Notes: a model not told the origin generated them from the letters alone. Counted from the stretch's first letter, positions 1 through 9,520 are shown. The stretch: DNA of 64,000 nt from DATFWC01 sp963777755 (GCA_963777755.1 CAVZSC010000025.1:248001-312000), one strand, 5' to 3'. A program made the numbers and translations.

Positions 1-2002
1 AGCGCACGCATTCCTTGTAGACCTGCGCCTCCTGCGCGAGCTCGCAGACGCGGTCGAGACTGTCCTCGGGACTGTACTCGATGCCGCCCTCGAGTAGCCG
101 CACGGTCACCAGGTTCTTGGAATTCTCCAGCGCCCGGCGCAACGTCACGACGCCCGAGGCGCCGTTGTCGTAATTCTTCGGCGACCAATAATCCTGTCCC
201 CGCGCGTAGGCTTGGTTGCCGATGGGCGGCAGCGTGATCGGCGCGTCGAGCACCAGCGTGTTCGGCTGCAGCCCCTTGCGCAAGGCCGCGAGGTACACGA
301 GCGGCTTGATCGCCGAGCCGGGCTGGCGCTGGGCTTGAGTGGCGCGATTGAGCTGGCTCAGCGGATAGGAGAAGCCGCCCGTCATGGCGAGGATGCGGCC
401 GGTCTTGTTCTCCAGCACCAGCGCCGCGCCCTGCACCGTCGGACGGACGCGCAGGTCGGCGCGCGCCGGCGTCTTCCCCTTCGGCTCAATGACGCGCACG
501 TACACCACGTCATGGAGGTTGAGGCTGCGGCGGATCCCGGCGTTCCACGCCATGAGCGGCAGGATACGCCCGTCGGCAAGTCCGACCCGGATGATCTCGC
601 CGGTGTTCTTGTTCCTGGACTTCTCCACCACGATCGCCGGCGCCCAGTGCACGTCGTAGAGCGGCAGGCGCACGTTCTTCAGCGCGGTGCGCCAGGGCGG
701 ATCGGCAGTCTTGTTGTCCGCGGCGAGCTTCGCCACCGCGTCGGCGAGGTTCGCCTCGGCGCCCTCGTAACGCAGCCGCCCCGTATTGAGCTCGTAGCGC
801 GCCAATCCCTCCTGCAGCGCCGCCTCGGTCGCGCGCTGCAGCTCCGGATGGATGGTCGCGTGCACCAGGTAGGACGACGCGGTGAGCGAATCGATGCCCG
901 CCGTGGCCTTCGCCTCGCGCGCCAGATGGTCGAGCACATGGAAGCCGGTGTCGCGCCGCGGCCGCTCGTAGGCCGCAAGGCGCGGCAGTTCCTGGGCGCC
1001 CTGCTCGGCCGCACCCTCGCCGATCGCCCCGTCCTCCTTCATGCGGCTGAGCACATAGGCGAGCCGCTCGCGCGCACGCGCCGCATGACGTTCCGGATTG
1101 AAATAGTTCGGCCCCTTGGTCAGCCCGGCGAGCAGCGCGCCTTCGGTCAGCGTCAGATCCCGCGCCGATTTGCCGAAATAGCTGCGCGCCGCCATCTCGA
1201 TGCCCCACGAGCCGCGGCCGAGATAGATCGAATTGAGGTAAAGTTCGAGGATCTCGTCCTTGCTCAGCATGCGCTCGATGCGCGAGGCGAGGATGATCTC
1301 CCGCATCTTGCGCTCGTAGGTCACGTCGGCGCCGACCAGGAGGTTCTTCGCCACCTGCTGGGTGATGGTCGAGCCGCCCGCCGGACGCCCCGGCGCCGTC
1401 AGGTTGCCCATGAAGGCGCGGATCAGGCCGCGCTCGTCGATCCCCTTGTGCTGGTGGAAGCGCTTGTCCTCGGCGGCGACGAAGGCCTTCTGCACGGATT
1501 CCGGAATGTCGGCGAGCGGCACCCAGACGCGGCGGTGCTCGGGCTCGGCGAGCTCGGCGAAACGGTCGCCGACGGCGTCAAGCACGGTGGTAAGGCCGGG
1601 CAATCGCTTGTGCCGGAGCTGCGTGTGATCGGGCAGGTCGGCAACCGCGCCGTTGTAGAAGCGGATCACTTCGGCGAGATCGACCGGCGAGTTGGCCACC
1701 TTCTCGTTCTTGCAGAACTGGCGGTAGGAGGTCAGCAGGTCGCCGAAGCTCAAGCCGCGCAGCGCCTTGACCTCGGTATTGAGCGCCTGCGGATCGTCCA
1801 TCGCGGTGGCGATCAAATCGTCGAGATTGATGTCCTCGATGTCGAACGCCTTGCGCATCTGGGCGCAGCCGTCGCGCAGGATCTGCACGACTTCCGCCTG
1901 CCCGCCGACCGGATCGAACTCCGGCTTCACCGCCTCCGGACGGGTTGTGACCTGGCTCAGCACCAGCGCGGTGGCGAAAATCTTGACGAGGATCGTGCTC
2001 AT
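1..2002 (-). CDS. Class A penicillin-binding protein (bifunctional transglycosylase/transpeptidase), C-terminus beyond window
   Basis: Polymerises and cross-links peptidoglycan at the outer face of the inner membrane. One frame stays open from the ATG at 2002 to the window edge (667 residues visible). It starts with a short hydrophobic stretch (residues 4-17) that could be an anchor or signal. The GT51 glycosyltransferase domain begins near residue 165: motif AAEDKRF with its catalytic Glu at about 178, then GGSTITQQVAKN, then RKMREIILASRIER and ELYLNSIYLGRG. The transpeptidase SxxK motif is seen as RQPGSAIKP; SxN and KTG lie outside. Unlike E. coli PBP1A, about 145 residues (DIEDINLDDL, SYRQFCKNE) precede the GT domain. 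No strong ribosome binding site is visible, and no other in-frame start lies close upstream. Confidence 0.93.
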   Translation of the reverse strand, partial: MSTILVKIFATALVLSQVTTRPEAVKPEFDPVGGQAEVVQILRDGCAQMRKAFDIEDINLDDLIATAMDDPQALNTEVKALRGLSFGDLLTSYRQFCKNEKVANSPVDLAEVIRFYNGAVADLPDHTQLRHKRLPGLTTVLDAVGDRFAELAEPEHRRVWVPLADIPESVQKAFVAAEDKRFHQHKGIDERGLIRAFMGNLTAPGRPAGGSTITQQVAKNLLVGADVTYERKMREIILASRIERMLSKDEILELYLNSIYLGRGSWGIEMAARSYFGKSARDLTLTEGALLAGLTKGPNYFNPERHAARARERLAYVLSRMKEDGAIGEGAAEQGAQELPRLAAYERPRRDTGFHVLDHLAREAKATAGIDSLTASSYLVHATIHPELQRATEAALQEGLARYELNTGRLRYEGAEANLADAVAKLAADNKTADPPWRTALKNVRLPLYDVHWAPAIVVEKSRNKNTGEIIRVGLADGRILPLMAWNAGIRRSLNLHDVVYVRVIEPKGKTPARADLRVRPTVQGAALVLENKTGRILAMTGGFSYPLSQLNRATQAQRQPGSAIKPLVYLAALRKGLQPNTLVLDAPITLPPIGNQAYARGQDYWSPKNYDNGASGVVTLRRALENSKNLVTVRLLEGGIEYSPEDSLDRVCELAQEAQVYKECVR

Positions 2003-2132
2003 CGGCAGGCGGGGGCACCTTTTTGCGTGCCGTTCCCTGCCCTCTCCCGGGCCGGGAAGGGTCAGGACGGAGCGTCCCGGATATCAGCCCAACATCAAGG
2101 CTGTTTTGCGGAAGCAGGTTCCCTTGCGGTGC

Positions 2133-3284
2133 TTACTGAACCTTTAAGCCCATGAGGTTGGCGATCAGGTTGCGCTGGATCTGCGAGGTTCCGGCCGCAA
2201 CCGTGGCGACGCGGGAGTCGCGGAAGTGGCGCTGCATGTCGAATTCCATGGTGTAGCCATAGCCGCCCAGGATCTGCATGCCGAGGTTCGCGACCTTGGC
2301 ATAGGTTTCGGACGCCAGGAGCTTGGCCATTGAGATCTCGCGCAGCGCATCCTGGCCGGAGGCGACCAGCCAAGCGGCGCGCCACATCAGCGTGCGCGCC
2401 GCCTCGACCTCGGTCGCCATGTCCGCCAGCATATGGGCGATCGCCTGGAACGAGCCGATCGGACGGCCGAACTGCTTGCGCTCCTTGGCGTATTGCAGCG
2501 CCATATCGACGACCGCCGCCGCCGCGCCGCAATTGCCCGCCGCCACGCACACCCGCTCCATCTGCAGCCCGGAGAGCAGGCAGTCCCACCCGCGATTCTC
2601 GCCGCCCACCAGCCGGTCCGGCGACACCCGCGCGTCGTTGAAGAAGATCTCGTAGGTGCCGGTGCAGCGGCGGCCCAGCATGTCGAGCTTGCGCAGCTCC
2701 ACGCCCGGCGTGTCGTTGTCGACCAGGAACAGCGACATGCCTTGCCGGTACGGTGCCTTCGGGTCGGTCTTCACGTAGACGTTGATCACCGCATTGCGGG
2801 CGCCGGCCCCGCTGCACCACAGCTTCTGCCCGCTGATGACCCATTCGTTGCCGTCGCGCCGGGCGGTGGTGCGGATCGCGCCCACGTCCGACCCTGCCTC
2901 CGGCTCCGAGATCGAGATCGCCATGCGGATCTCGCCCGACAAGAGCTTCGGCAGCCAGTGGCGCTTCTGCTCCTCGGACGCCTTGCGCAGGATGTTCAGG
3001 CCGCAGAAGGTCGAGCTGGCGAACGCCATGTAGAAGTCGGCGCTCGTGCGCGAGAGCTCCTCGGCGATGATCGCCATGTCAATGACGCTGCCGCCGAGAC
3101 CTCCGTAGGCTTCCGGGAACGGCAGGCGCAACAGCCCGGCTTCCGCCCAGGCGTCGTACAGCGCATAGGGATAAGCCTGTTCGCGATCGTGCCGCTTGAT
3201 GAACTCGGGCGTCGCCACCCGCTCCATCAGCTTGCGCACGCTGTCGCGGAGCAGGGTCTGCTCTTCGCTGAAGCCGAAATCCAC
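2133..3284 (-). CDS. Acyl-CoA dehydrogenase
   Basis: FAD-dependent alpha,beta-dehydrogenation of an acyl-CoA, with electrons passing to electron-transfer flavoprotein. From the GTG at 3284 the protein is 383 residues, the normal length for the family, and begins (M)DFGFSEEQTLLRDSV like typical members. The GTG is preceded by GGTGGGGA seven bases upstream. An in-frame ATG at 3308 would add eight residues and a longer one at 3374 is unlikely. Visible motifs are AISISEPEAGSDV (FAD/substrate loop), WVISGQKLW in the beta domain, and ERKQFGRPIGSFQAI plus ILGGYGYTMEFDMQRHFRDS in the C-terminal helical domain. Substrate cannot be told from sequence. It is separated by 130 bp from the PBP gene on the same strand. 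Confidence 0.93.
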   Translation of the reverse strand: MDFGFSEEQTLLRDSVRKLMERVATPEFIKRHDREQAYPYALYDAWAEAGLLRLPFPEAYGGLGGSVIDMAIIAEELSRTSADFYMAFASSTFCGLNILRKASEEQKRHWLPKLLSGEIRMAISISEPEAGSDVGAIRTTARRDGNEWVISGQKLWCSGAGARNAVINVYVKTDPKAPYRQGMSLFLVDNDTPGVELRKLDMLGRRCTGTYEIFFNDARVSPDRLVGGENRGWDCLLSGLQMERVCVAAGNCGAAAAVVDMALQYAKERKQFGRPIGSFQAIAHMLADMATEVEAARTLMWRAAWLVASGQDALREISMAKLLASETYAKVANLGMQILGGYGYTMEFDMQRHFRDSRVATVAAGTSQIQRNLIANLMGLKVQ

Positions 3285-3319
3285 GTCGTTTCCCCACCCG
3301 TTATGCATGGACCTGCCGA

Positions 3320-3528
3320 GGTTATTGGATTGCCCGCTTTCGCGGGCAATGACAACCGAGAGGCTGTCATGCATGCCAATTCACGATGTCAAACAGCCAA
3401 CGCTCCGCCCTTCCCGGCGGTCGCTCGCATCGTTTGCGACCGTTTCGATCCGGGCTTCGCATCCTTCGAGGCTCGACCGCTACGCGCTCGAGCACCTCAG
3501 GATAAGGCCCTCAGGATGACCTGAGGGA
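3320..3528. repeat. Intergenic REP-like palindromes
   Basis: Two palindromes lie upstream of the acyl-CoA dehydrogenase. The first (about 3324-3352) pairs TTGCCCGC with GCGGGCAA around TTTC. The second (about 3459-3528) is an interrupted palindrome built on CATCCTTCGAGGCTCG and CTCAGGATGA. Related palindromes occur at 29.6 and 58.6 kb, so these belong to dispersed families typical of Rhizobiales intergenic DNA. No coding potential was recognised here. Confidence 0.6.
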
Positions 3529-3640
3529 GCGGAGCGCCGCGAGGGCGCTGGTGCGGAACGCCGCACCCGTGGCGTGTTTGTCCCCTTCCCGTTTGCGAGG
3601 CGGGAAAGGACACGCCGGAACACCTTGCGAGGGTGTCCCC

Positions 3641-3922
3641 GCGCGCCAGTGACGTAGGCGCGCGCGCCCTCGCGGCGCTCCACCGCGACTGCCACGACCT
3701 CGACCATCACCACGACGGCTCGGTCGCAACGGCCGCTCCCCGCTCCGCCTCTGGTCTCTCCGGAGTACGCCCTCGGTGAGCCGGGATGGCGACGACCTAA
3801 GCACAGCCGTGAGAACAAATCAAGAACAAACTTTTCGGAAATCAGAAAAAATGCCTGCCTCCCGCTGCTCGCCGAGGGCTTGCCGGTGCACGCCTGCGGC
3901 ATCGGCGGAGGCTCGCCGATGG
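3641..3922. repeat. Dispersed 250-280 bp repeat, copy 1
   Basis: This stretch matches 10665-10917 in the same orientation along its length, with short indels. Shared blocks are GCGCGCCAGTGACG, GCGCCCTCGCGGCGCTCCAC, GAGCCGGGATGGCG, TTTTCGGAAATCAGAAAAAA and GCGGCATCGGCGGAGGCTCG. Open frames on the complementary strand of both copies share a stretch like RQAFFLISE but diverge where indels shift the frame, so it is probably not protein-coding. It has no transposase and no evident terminal inverted repeats. Confidence 0.7.
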
Positions 3923-3984
3923 CCATGTTTCACTCCGCGCAGCATTAGGCCGCTGGTTTTGGTCGGAACGATCTGCGACTTCGA

Positions 3985-4742
3985 CTATAGTGCAGCGCCG
4001 GCCGGCAGGCGCACGGTAAACACCGAGCCCTTGCCCGGTTCGCTCGCCACAGTCACGTCGCCGCCCATCATGCGCGCGAGCTTGCGCGAAAGCGCAAGGC
4101 CGAGCCCGGTCCCGCCGTAGCGGCGCGCGGTCAAGGAGTTGGCCTGGGTGAAGTCCTGGAACAGCTTCGCCTGCTGCTCGGGCGTCAGCCCGATGCCGGT
4201 GTCGGCGATGGCAAGCTCGATCCAGTCGCGGCCGTCCGCCACCTGGTGCACTCGTAGCGCAACCTCGCCATCCTTCGTGAACTTGCAGGCATTGCTCAAC
4301 AGGTTGAGCAGGATTTGCTTGAGCCGCATGGGGTCTGCGGTCAGCGGGCCGAGGCTGTCTGTGCTTTCCATCACCAGCCGGTTGTTGTTCTTCTCGGCGA
4401 GCTGTCCGGCGGTGCCGATCACTTCGTCGATGAGCCGGGCCAGGTTCACTGGCTCGGGATTAAGTTCGAGCTTACCGGCCTCGATCTTTGAGAGGTCGAG
4501 CACTTCGTTGATGAGGCCAAGGAGGTGGGTGCCGGCGCCATGCACGCGGCGAAGCGGTTCCTGTACCTTTTCCGCTCCGAACTTCGCCGCGTTGGAAACG
4601 ATCATTTCGGTCAGGCCGATGATGGCGTTGAGCGGGGTGCGCAGTTCATGGCTCATGCTGGCGAGGAACTGAGACTTGTGCTGGCTCGCTTCCGCCAATT
4701 GCCGGCTTTTCTCCTCGATCTCGCTGAACAGCCTGGCGTTCT
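3985..4742 (-). pseudogene. Sensor histidine kinase, 3' part (HisKA-HATPase), cut off by IS630 insertion
   Basis: C-terminal third of a large cytoplasmic sensor kinase. From the insertion point it reads NARLFSEIEEKSRQL, then the HisKA domain with the phospho-acceptor His in SMSHELRTPLNAIIG. The HATPase_c domain follows with N-box NLLSNACKFT, G1 ADTGIGL and G2 GGTGLGLALSRKLA, ending FTVRLPAGAAL and a TAG. Deleting the insertion element together with one copy of the TA restores a continuous frame (SVLAI-K-NARLF) with the sensor part at 5806-8639. No receiver domain or response-regulator gene is adjacent. Translation of this fragment could only start inside the element, so it is most likely not expressed as a functional kinase. 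Confidence 0.88.
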
Positions 4743-5807
4743 TAGAGCGGTTCCCGAAAAGGCTGAATTGGGGATTCCCACACGGCGGCGAATTTGATTC
4801 AAGCTTCCTGCTGGAGGAGGCCAGCATGGATGGCGAAGCCGTATTCGGAGGACTTGCGAACGCGCGTAGTCGAGGCGATTGATGCCGGCGCTACGATACC
4901 GGAAGCCGCCGAGCAATGCGGGGTTAGCATAAGCTCGGTCGTGCGCTTCCTCAAGCTTCACCGCGAGACGGGTAGCGTCAGCGCGGCCAAGTTCGGCGGC
5001 TACAAGGATTTTGTGCTGGCGGCGCATGAGGGGCTGGTCAGGAAATTGATAGCGGAACAGCCGGACATCACGCTGGCGGAACTCAAGGCCCGGCTGGCGA
5101 AGAAGAGGGTGACGGTCGGCAAGTCGTCAATCGCCCGATTCCTGAACCATTTGAAATTGCCCTTCAAAAAAAAGTCTGCGGGCCGCCGAGCAGGATAGGC
5201 CGGACGTTGCCGCCGCGCGTAAGGCATTGCGACGGCGGCAGGGAGTGCTGGATCCAAGTCGGCTCGTGTTCATCGATGAAACCAGCGTTTCGACGACGAT
5301 CACACGTCTCTTCGGCCGGGCGCCGCAGGGTGAGCGGCTCGTGCAAAAGGTGCTGCACGGGAACTGGAAGACGCTGACGTTCATCGCTGCGCTGCGGCAC
5401 AACCGCGTTACCGCGCCCTTTGTGTGCGAAGGCGCAATGAACGGCGATATATTCAAGGCCTACGTCGAGCAATTCCTCGCTCCGACTTTGAAGAGAGGCG
5501 ACATCGTGTTCATGGACAATGTGAGCGTTCACAAGGTAGACGGCATCGAAGAGGCCATCGAAGCCCGGGGTGCAATTCCATTCTACCTGCCGGCATACAG
5601 TCCTGACCTCAATCCGATCGAGCAACTTTTTTCCAAGCTCAAAGCGATGCTGCGTAAGATCGCTGCGTATTCGCTCAAAAACGCCGCCTTCACCATCGAC
5701 AGCCTGTGCAAGGCAATCGCCTCTTGTCTTGGCGAGATCTCCCGGTCTGAATGTGCCGCATACCTCGCCAATTCAGGATATGGTCAACCTAGCCGGGAAA
5801 CGCTCTA
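4743..5807 (+). mobile_element. IS630-family insertion sequence (1061 bp) with TA target duplication
   Basis: The element runs 4745-5805 and is flanked on both sides by TA (4743-4744 and 5806-5807), the target duplication expected of the IS630/Tc1 group. The left end starts GAGCGGTTCCCG and the complement of the right end starts GAGCGTTTCCCG. They form imperfect terminal inverted repeats matching at 11 of 12 positions. It carries a two-frame DDE transposase read on the plus strand, opposite to the disrupted kinase gene. The intact ends and duplication suggest a fairly recent insertion. Confidence 0.93.
4830..5198 (+). CDS. IS630 transposase, OrfA (DNA-binding part)
   Basis: N-terminal half of the transposase, 122 residues from the ATG at 4830. 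The start is chosen because GGAGGAGG lies nine bases upstream and MAKPYSEDLRTRVVEAID is the usual family beginning. Two helix-turn-helix-like segments follow: IPEAAEQCGVSISSVVRFLK and ITLAELKARLAKKRVTVGKS. The frame closes at 5198 shortly after an A8 run (5166-5173). A +1 (or -2) slip there joins OrfB in frame, giving a full-length transposase. Family members are known that use programmed frameshifting, but here slippage is inferred from the sequence only. Confidence 0.85.
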   Translation: MAKPYSEDLRTRVVEAIDAGATIPEAAEQCGVSISSVVRFLKLHRETGSVSAAKFGGYKDFVLAAHEGLVRKLIAEQPDITLAELKARLAKKRVTVGKSSIARFLNHLKLPFKKKSAGRRAG

Positions 5808-5808
5808 A
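5173..5808 (+). CDS. IS630 transposase, OrfB (DDE catalytic part)
   Basis: Catalytic half of the transposase. No ATG opens this frame (first candidate TTG at 5227), which supports production by frameshifting on the A8 run from OrfA. The DDE triad is visible: Asp in LVFIDETSV, Asp in IVFMDNVSVHK and Glu in YSPDLNPIEQLFSKLK. The stop codon TAA (5806-5808) is made from the right-hand TA target copy plus the next host base, so the element itself supplies no stop codon for its transposase. Confidence 0.88.
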   Translation, partial: SLRAAEQDRPDVAAARKALRRRQGVLDPSRLVFIDETSVSTTITRLFGRAPQGERLVQKVLHGNWKTLTFIAALRHNRVTAPFVCEGAMNGDIFKAYVEQFLAPTLKRGDIVFMDNVSVHKVDGIEEAIEARGAIPFYLPAYSPDLNPIEQLFSKLKAMLRKIAAYSLKNAAFTIDSLCKAIASCLGEISRSECAAYLANSGYGQPSRETL

Positions 5809-8640
5809 TCGCCAGTACCGACTGGGTGGCGAAGGTCTGCAGGACATCGACGGTGTCAGTCGGGAATTCACCCGGCTGCTTGCGCCGGACCACCAGCGCT
5901 CCAACGACTTCGGCCCCATCCATCAGGGGCAGGATGAGACGCGCGCGAAAGCCGGCCCGCATCGCCAGTTCCCGTACCGGGCTCGCGGCCTCGTTGGCCA
6001 CGTCGGCGATCTGGTGCGGCTCTCCGTCTCGGGTCGCCTGACTGATCGCGCTCGACATGCCGGTCGATTGGTCCCGGATCGCCGCAATGAGTTCTTCGCT
6101 CAGGCCATAGGTGGCGCGCAGGTGGAATAACTGCTCCGCCGCGTCGAACACGTAGATCACGCCGGCGTCGGTGCCGGAAAGCTGCACCGCCTTGGCCACG
6201 ATGGTGGACAGCACCATCTCCAGGTCGAGCGTCGAATTGACCGCCTGGGTGACCTCGCCCAGCGCCCGCAATCCCTCGACCGAGCGGGCAAGCTCGTGCG
6301 TGCGCTCGCGCAGCGCATTGAGGAGCCGGCTGTTCTCGATCGCGATCACCGCCTGGCTGGCGAAGGTGGTGACGAGCTCGATCTGTTTGTCGCTAAAGGG
6401 ACGAGCGTCCTGGCGGAAGATGACGATTGCCCCGACCAGCTCGCCTTCCTTGAGCATCGGCACGGCGACGAATGTGCGGACCCCTCCCAATTCAATTGCA
6501 GCCATGCGGCCCGCATCCCGCTCGGCGTAGGCTCGGTCCGTGCGCGTATCCTTGACATGCACCGTCTGCCTGGTGCGGGCCAGTTGACCAAGCCCCGTGT
6601 CGGGCCCCCAGACGCGCGGCTCTCTGTGAAAATGCACGAACGCAGGCGGGAGTCCCAGCGTGAAGAGCGCACGAAACGCCCCGTCGGCAAACTCAAAGAG
6701 GATGCCGAACTTCGCTTCGCAAATCCGCATTGCGTTTTCGAGCATGGCCTGGAACACTGGCTCCAGTTCGCCCGGTGAACTTGAAATGACTTGCAGCACC
6801 TGGGAGGCTGCCGTCTGCTGCTCCAGCGCCTCGGAGAGCTCGGTCGTGCGCGCCTGCACCTCGTCGAACAGCCGCACGTTCTCGATCGCGATCACCGCCT
6901 GGTCAGCGAAGGTGGTCGCCAGCTCGATCTGTTTGTCGCTGAACGGCCTGACAGAAGAGCGGGTCATCGCCAGCACGCCGATCGGTACCCCCTCGCGCAA
7001 TAGCGGCACGCCCAACGCGGTCCGGTATTTTCCGATCCTTTGTGCCTCGCGCCATTGCGGCTCCACGCGCCATTCTAATTCCGGGTCGGCGAAATAATCT
7101 AGGACGTGTACTGGCCTGCCTTCGAGCGCTGTCCGCCCGATCACAGTACCGCGTCCGGGCGAGAACGGATGCTGCAGGAAAAACTCCATGATCGCCGCGT
7201 GCTCTTCCTTCGCATGGCCGAAGCTCGCCACTATCCGGTAGACTCCGCTGTCACGCCTGGCCAGCCACGCATGGTCCGCCTCGCATAAGCGCACCGCCGA
7301 CTCGGAAAGCGTATCGAGCACGGTCTGTAGATCGAAGGTGGAGCGGCTGATGACCTTGAGCACGTCAGCCGTGGCGGTCTGCTGCTGCAGGGATTCGCGT
7401 AGCTCGTTGAGCAGTCGGGTGTTCTCGATGGCGATGACGGCTTGGGCGGCAAAGTTTGTCACCAGCTCGATCTGTTTGTCGGTGAAAGGCAGCACCTCTA
7501 GGCGGTAGATGCCGATCGCGCCGATCAGGCGGCCCTCTTTGAGCATAGGAACGACCAAAAGGGTGCGAGCGCCGAGTAGCTCGACGCCTGCGACGCGCAG
7601 TGGATCGCGATCGGTGTAGGCCTGTTCGGCCGAAATGTCGGCAATGTGAATTACCTGCTTGGTTGCGGCAACACGACCGTAAAACGTTGCTGGACCGGCG
7701 CGAAACATCGGTTCCCGCCGTCGCAGGTCCGCATACGCTGCGGGCGTATTGTGCAGCGCACCGATTCGATACATTTCTCCGTCGTAAAGATAGAGCGAGC
7801 CAAAGTTGGCCTCGCAGAGGCGCGCGGCGTTTTCGAGCAGGGCCTGAAACACCGGCTCAAGGTCGCCCGGCGAACTGCTGATGACTTGCAGCACTTCCGA
7901 AGTCGCCGTCTGCTGCTCCAGCGCCTCGCTCAGATCGTCGGTGCGTTCGCGCAGCTCGTTGAGCAGGCGGGTATTCTCAATAGCGATTACGGCCTGTTTA
8001 GCGAAGTTCTGCACCAGCTCGATCTGCTTATCAGTAAATGGCCGAACCTCCTGGCGGTAAATGCCGATCACGCCGATCAGCATATTCTCCCTTAGCATCG
8101 GAACGGTCACAAGGGTCCGGGCACCGCCGTATTTTGCGATCGGCGCGTCGGGGCTTTCCGCCGCCATGTCTGCAATTTGGACCGCCTGCATTGCGTTGAT
8201 GGTGTGAGCAAAGTTCGAGGCTGCAAGGCGTGGCGTTCTTTCGCTGAATTCCGCAAACTCCCGTGGCGCGTTATGCAATGCGACGCGTTGGAATTCGTCG
8301 CCTTCGACAAGCAACATCGAGCCGAACGCCGCCTCGCAAATGCGCGTTGCATTCGCCAGTATTGCCTCGAACACCGGCTTCAGGTCACCGGGCGAGCGGC
8401 TGATCACCTTGAGCACGTCGGCGGTGGCGGTCTGCTGCTGCAGGGATTCGCGCAGCTCGTTGAGCAGACGAACATTTTCAATCGCGATAACCGCCTGATC
8501 CGCAAAAGTCTTCAGCACCGCACGTTGGTTGTCCGAAAGTGGGCCAGGCGCAGCTCGCACAACGGTGAGCACGCCATTCGCGACTGCACCGCGCATCAGC
8601 GGCATAGCCGTAATTGCCCGATTACCGGTCGCGAGGAAGT
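5806..8640 (-). pseudogene. Sensor histidine kinase, central part with GAF domains 2-6
   Basis: Sensor region of the disrupted kinase. After the tail of GAF 1 (NFLATGNRAITAMPLM, DQAVIAIENVRLL) come five further GAF modules, each opened by a short coiled linker such as SLQQQTATADVLKVISRS or LSEALEQQTATSEVLQVI. Domain openings are SPGDLKPVFEAIL, SPGDLEPVFQALL, TFDLQTVLDTLSE, SPGELEPVFQAML and STLDLEMVLSTIV. Each ends near a QAVIAIEN(T/V)RLLNEL-type motif. There is no membrane segment, so the protein was probably a cytoplasmic sensor of small ligands or redox state. The fragment ends at ATQSVLAI where the insertion element begins. Its 5' end is out of frame with the upstream piece because of an extra base at 8640-8642. 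Confidence 0.88.
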
Positions 8641-9154
8641 TTCCGGGCACCAGTGGCGAGGTCGGGTGGCGCGTTCTCTGCGTCCGGGACGTCGATCATC
8701 CTGCCGTCAAGAATAGCGACACTGTTCATGTAATCGCGGGTGAGCGGGAACGGGAACCGACGCCGAATTGCTTCGACGCGCGCCGGATCGGTCGCCGCGA
8801 TAGCGACATCTTTCACCTGATCGGCATGCGCGAGCGCGACGACAATGGCTGCCTCGGGAAAGAGCTTCAAACCACTCTGCACGATGGCATCGAACACCGG
8901 CTGTGTATCGGTGGGTGAGCTACTGATGACCCTCAGGATCTCAGCGGTCGCGGCCTGCCGCTCCAGCGCCTCGGCAAGGTGCTGCCGGGCATCGGCAAGG
9001 TGCTTGCCCGACTCGGCGAGGTCGCGGTCACGCGCTTCGAGCTGCCGATTCAGGTCGGCTACAGAGGTCCGCCCCGGGCTGACACGTGTTCTCGCCTTCG
9101 TTCCGGGCGAACGAATGGCGGTCCGCTTTCCGCCCGCTTGCGAGACAAGATCAC
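8641..9154 (-). pseudogene. Sensor histidine kinase, 5' part (N-terminal coil and GAF 1)
   Basis: Reads SVADLNRQLEARDRDLAESG, a coiled segment, then TAEILRVISSSPTDTQPVFD and the first half of a GAF domain ending PPDLATGAR. One extra T in the TTT at 8640-8642 (plus strand) throws the frame to a stop after RKLPRDR. Removing it continues as NFLATGNRAIT. No ATG, GTG or TTG lies in frame between the upstream TAG (near 9216) and the GTG at 8897. The GTG at 9154 (ILSRKRAE) is in another frame, so the true start is unclear and a further lesion near 9070 is possible. Confidence 0.6.
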
Positions 9155-9520
9155 CCCCTCGGCGCGACCCGTCGCCTGCTCGTCCTTGAGCGATCCCTGG
9201 AGCGACAGCCTAGCACGTCCCACAGGCGGCGTGATGCCGCTTCCCGCCTAAATCGCCGGACTGACCACCCAATGGCGGCTGCTTCCGGAAATGGCACATC
9301 TGAGACCTGTGGTCGTGACGCAGTGAGGTCCGCTCTCGGTGGTAATCCGGTCGTTGACGGGACATCGCCTGAAGGGCCGAGTTTGACCCGGAGCGGACCG
9401 ATCAAGCCATCGAGGAGGGCATCACCTGCCCTCATCGTCTCAGTCGATCACGTCGTCGGCGTGCGCCGACATAGCGTGTAAGTGAAGAACACGCTCGTGA
9501 GCAGCAGGAGGAAAGACCGA
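9155..9520. other. Intergenic stretch with no recognised gene
   Basis: Between the start of the broken kinase and the hairpin behind the secreted hydrolase. Open frames on both strands have arginine/proline-rich, unfamiliar translations and no credible ribosome binding site. Nothing was recognised. Confidence 0.5.

Noticed and set aside
212..2155. Long plus-strand open frame opposite the PBP gene
   Set aside because: Translation is Arg/His/Leu-rich with no family motifs; the opposite strand has continuous GT51 and SxxK motifs. It is a high-GC shadow frame.
3480..3926. Minus-strand open frame over the dispersed repeat as a protein gene
   Set aside because: The second repeat copy keeps only a short stretch in frame; indels shift the rest, so coding is not supported.
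9086..9481. Open frames on both strands between the kinase and hydrolase
   Set aside because: No ribosome sites, no motifs, composition of random high-GC DNA.
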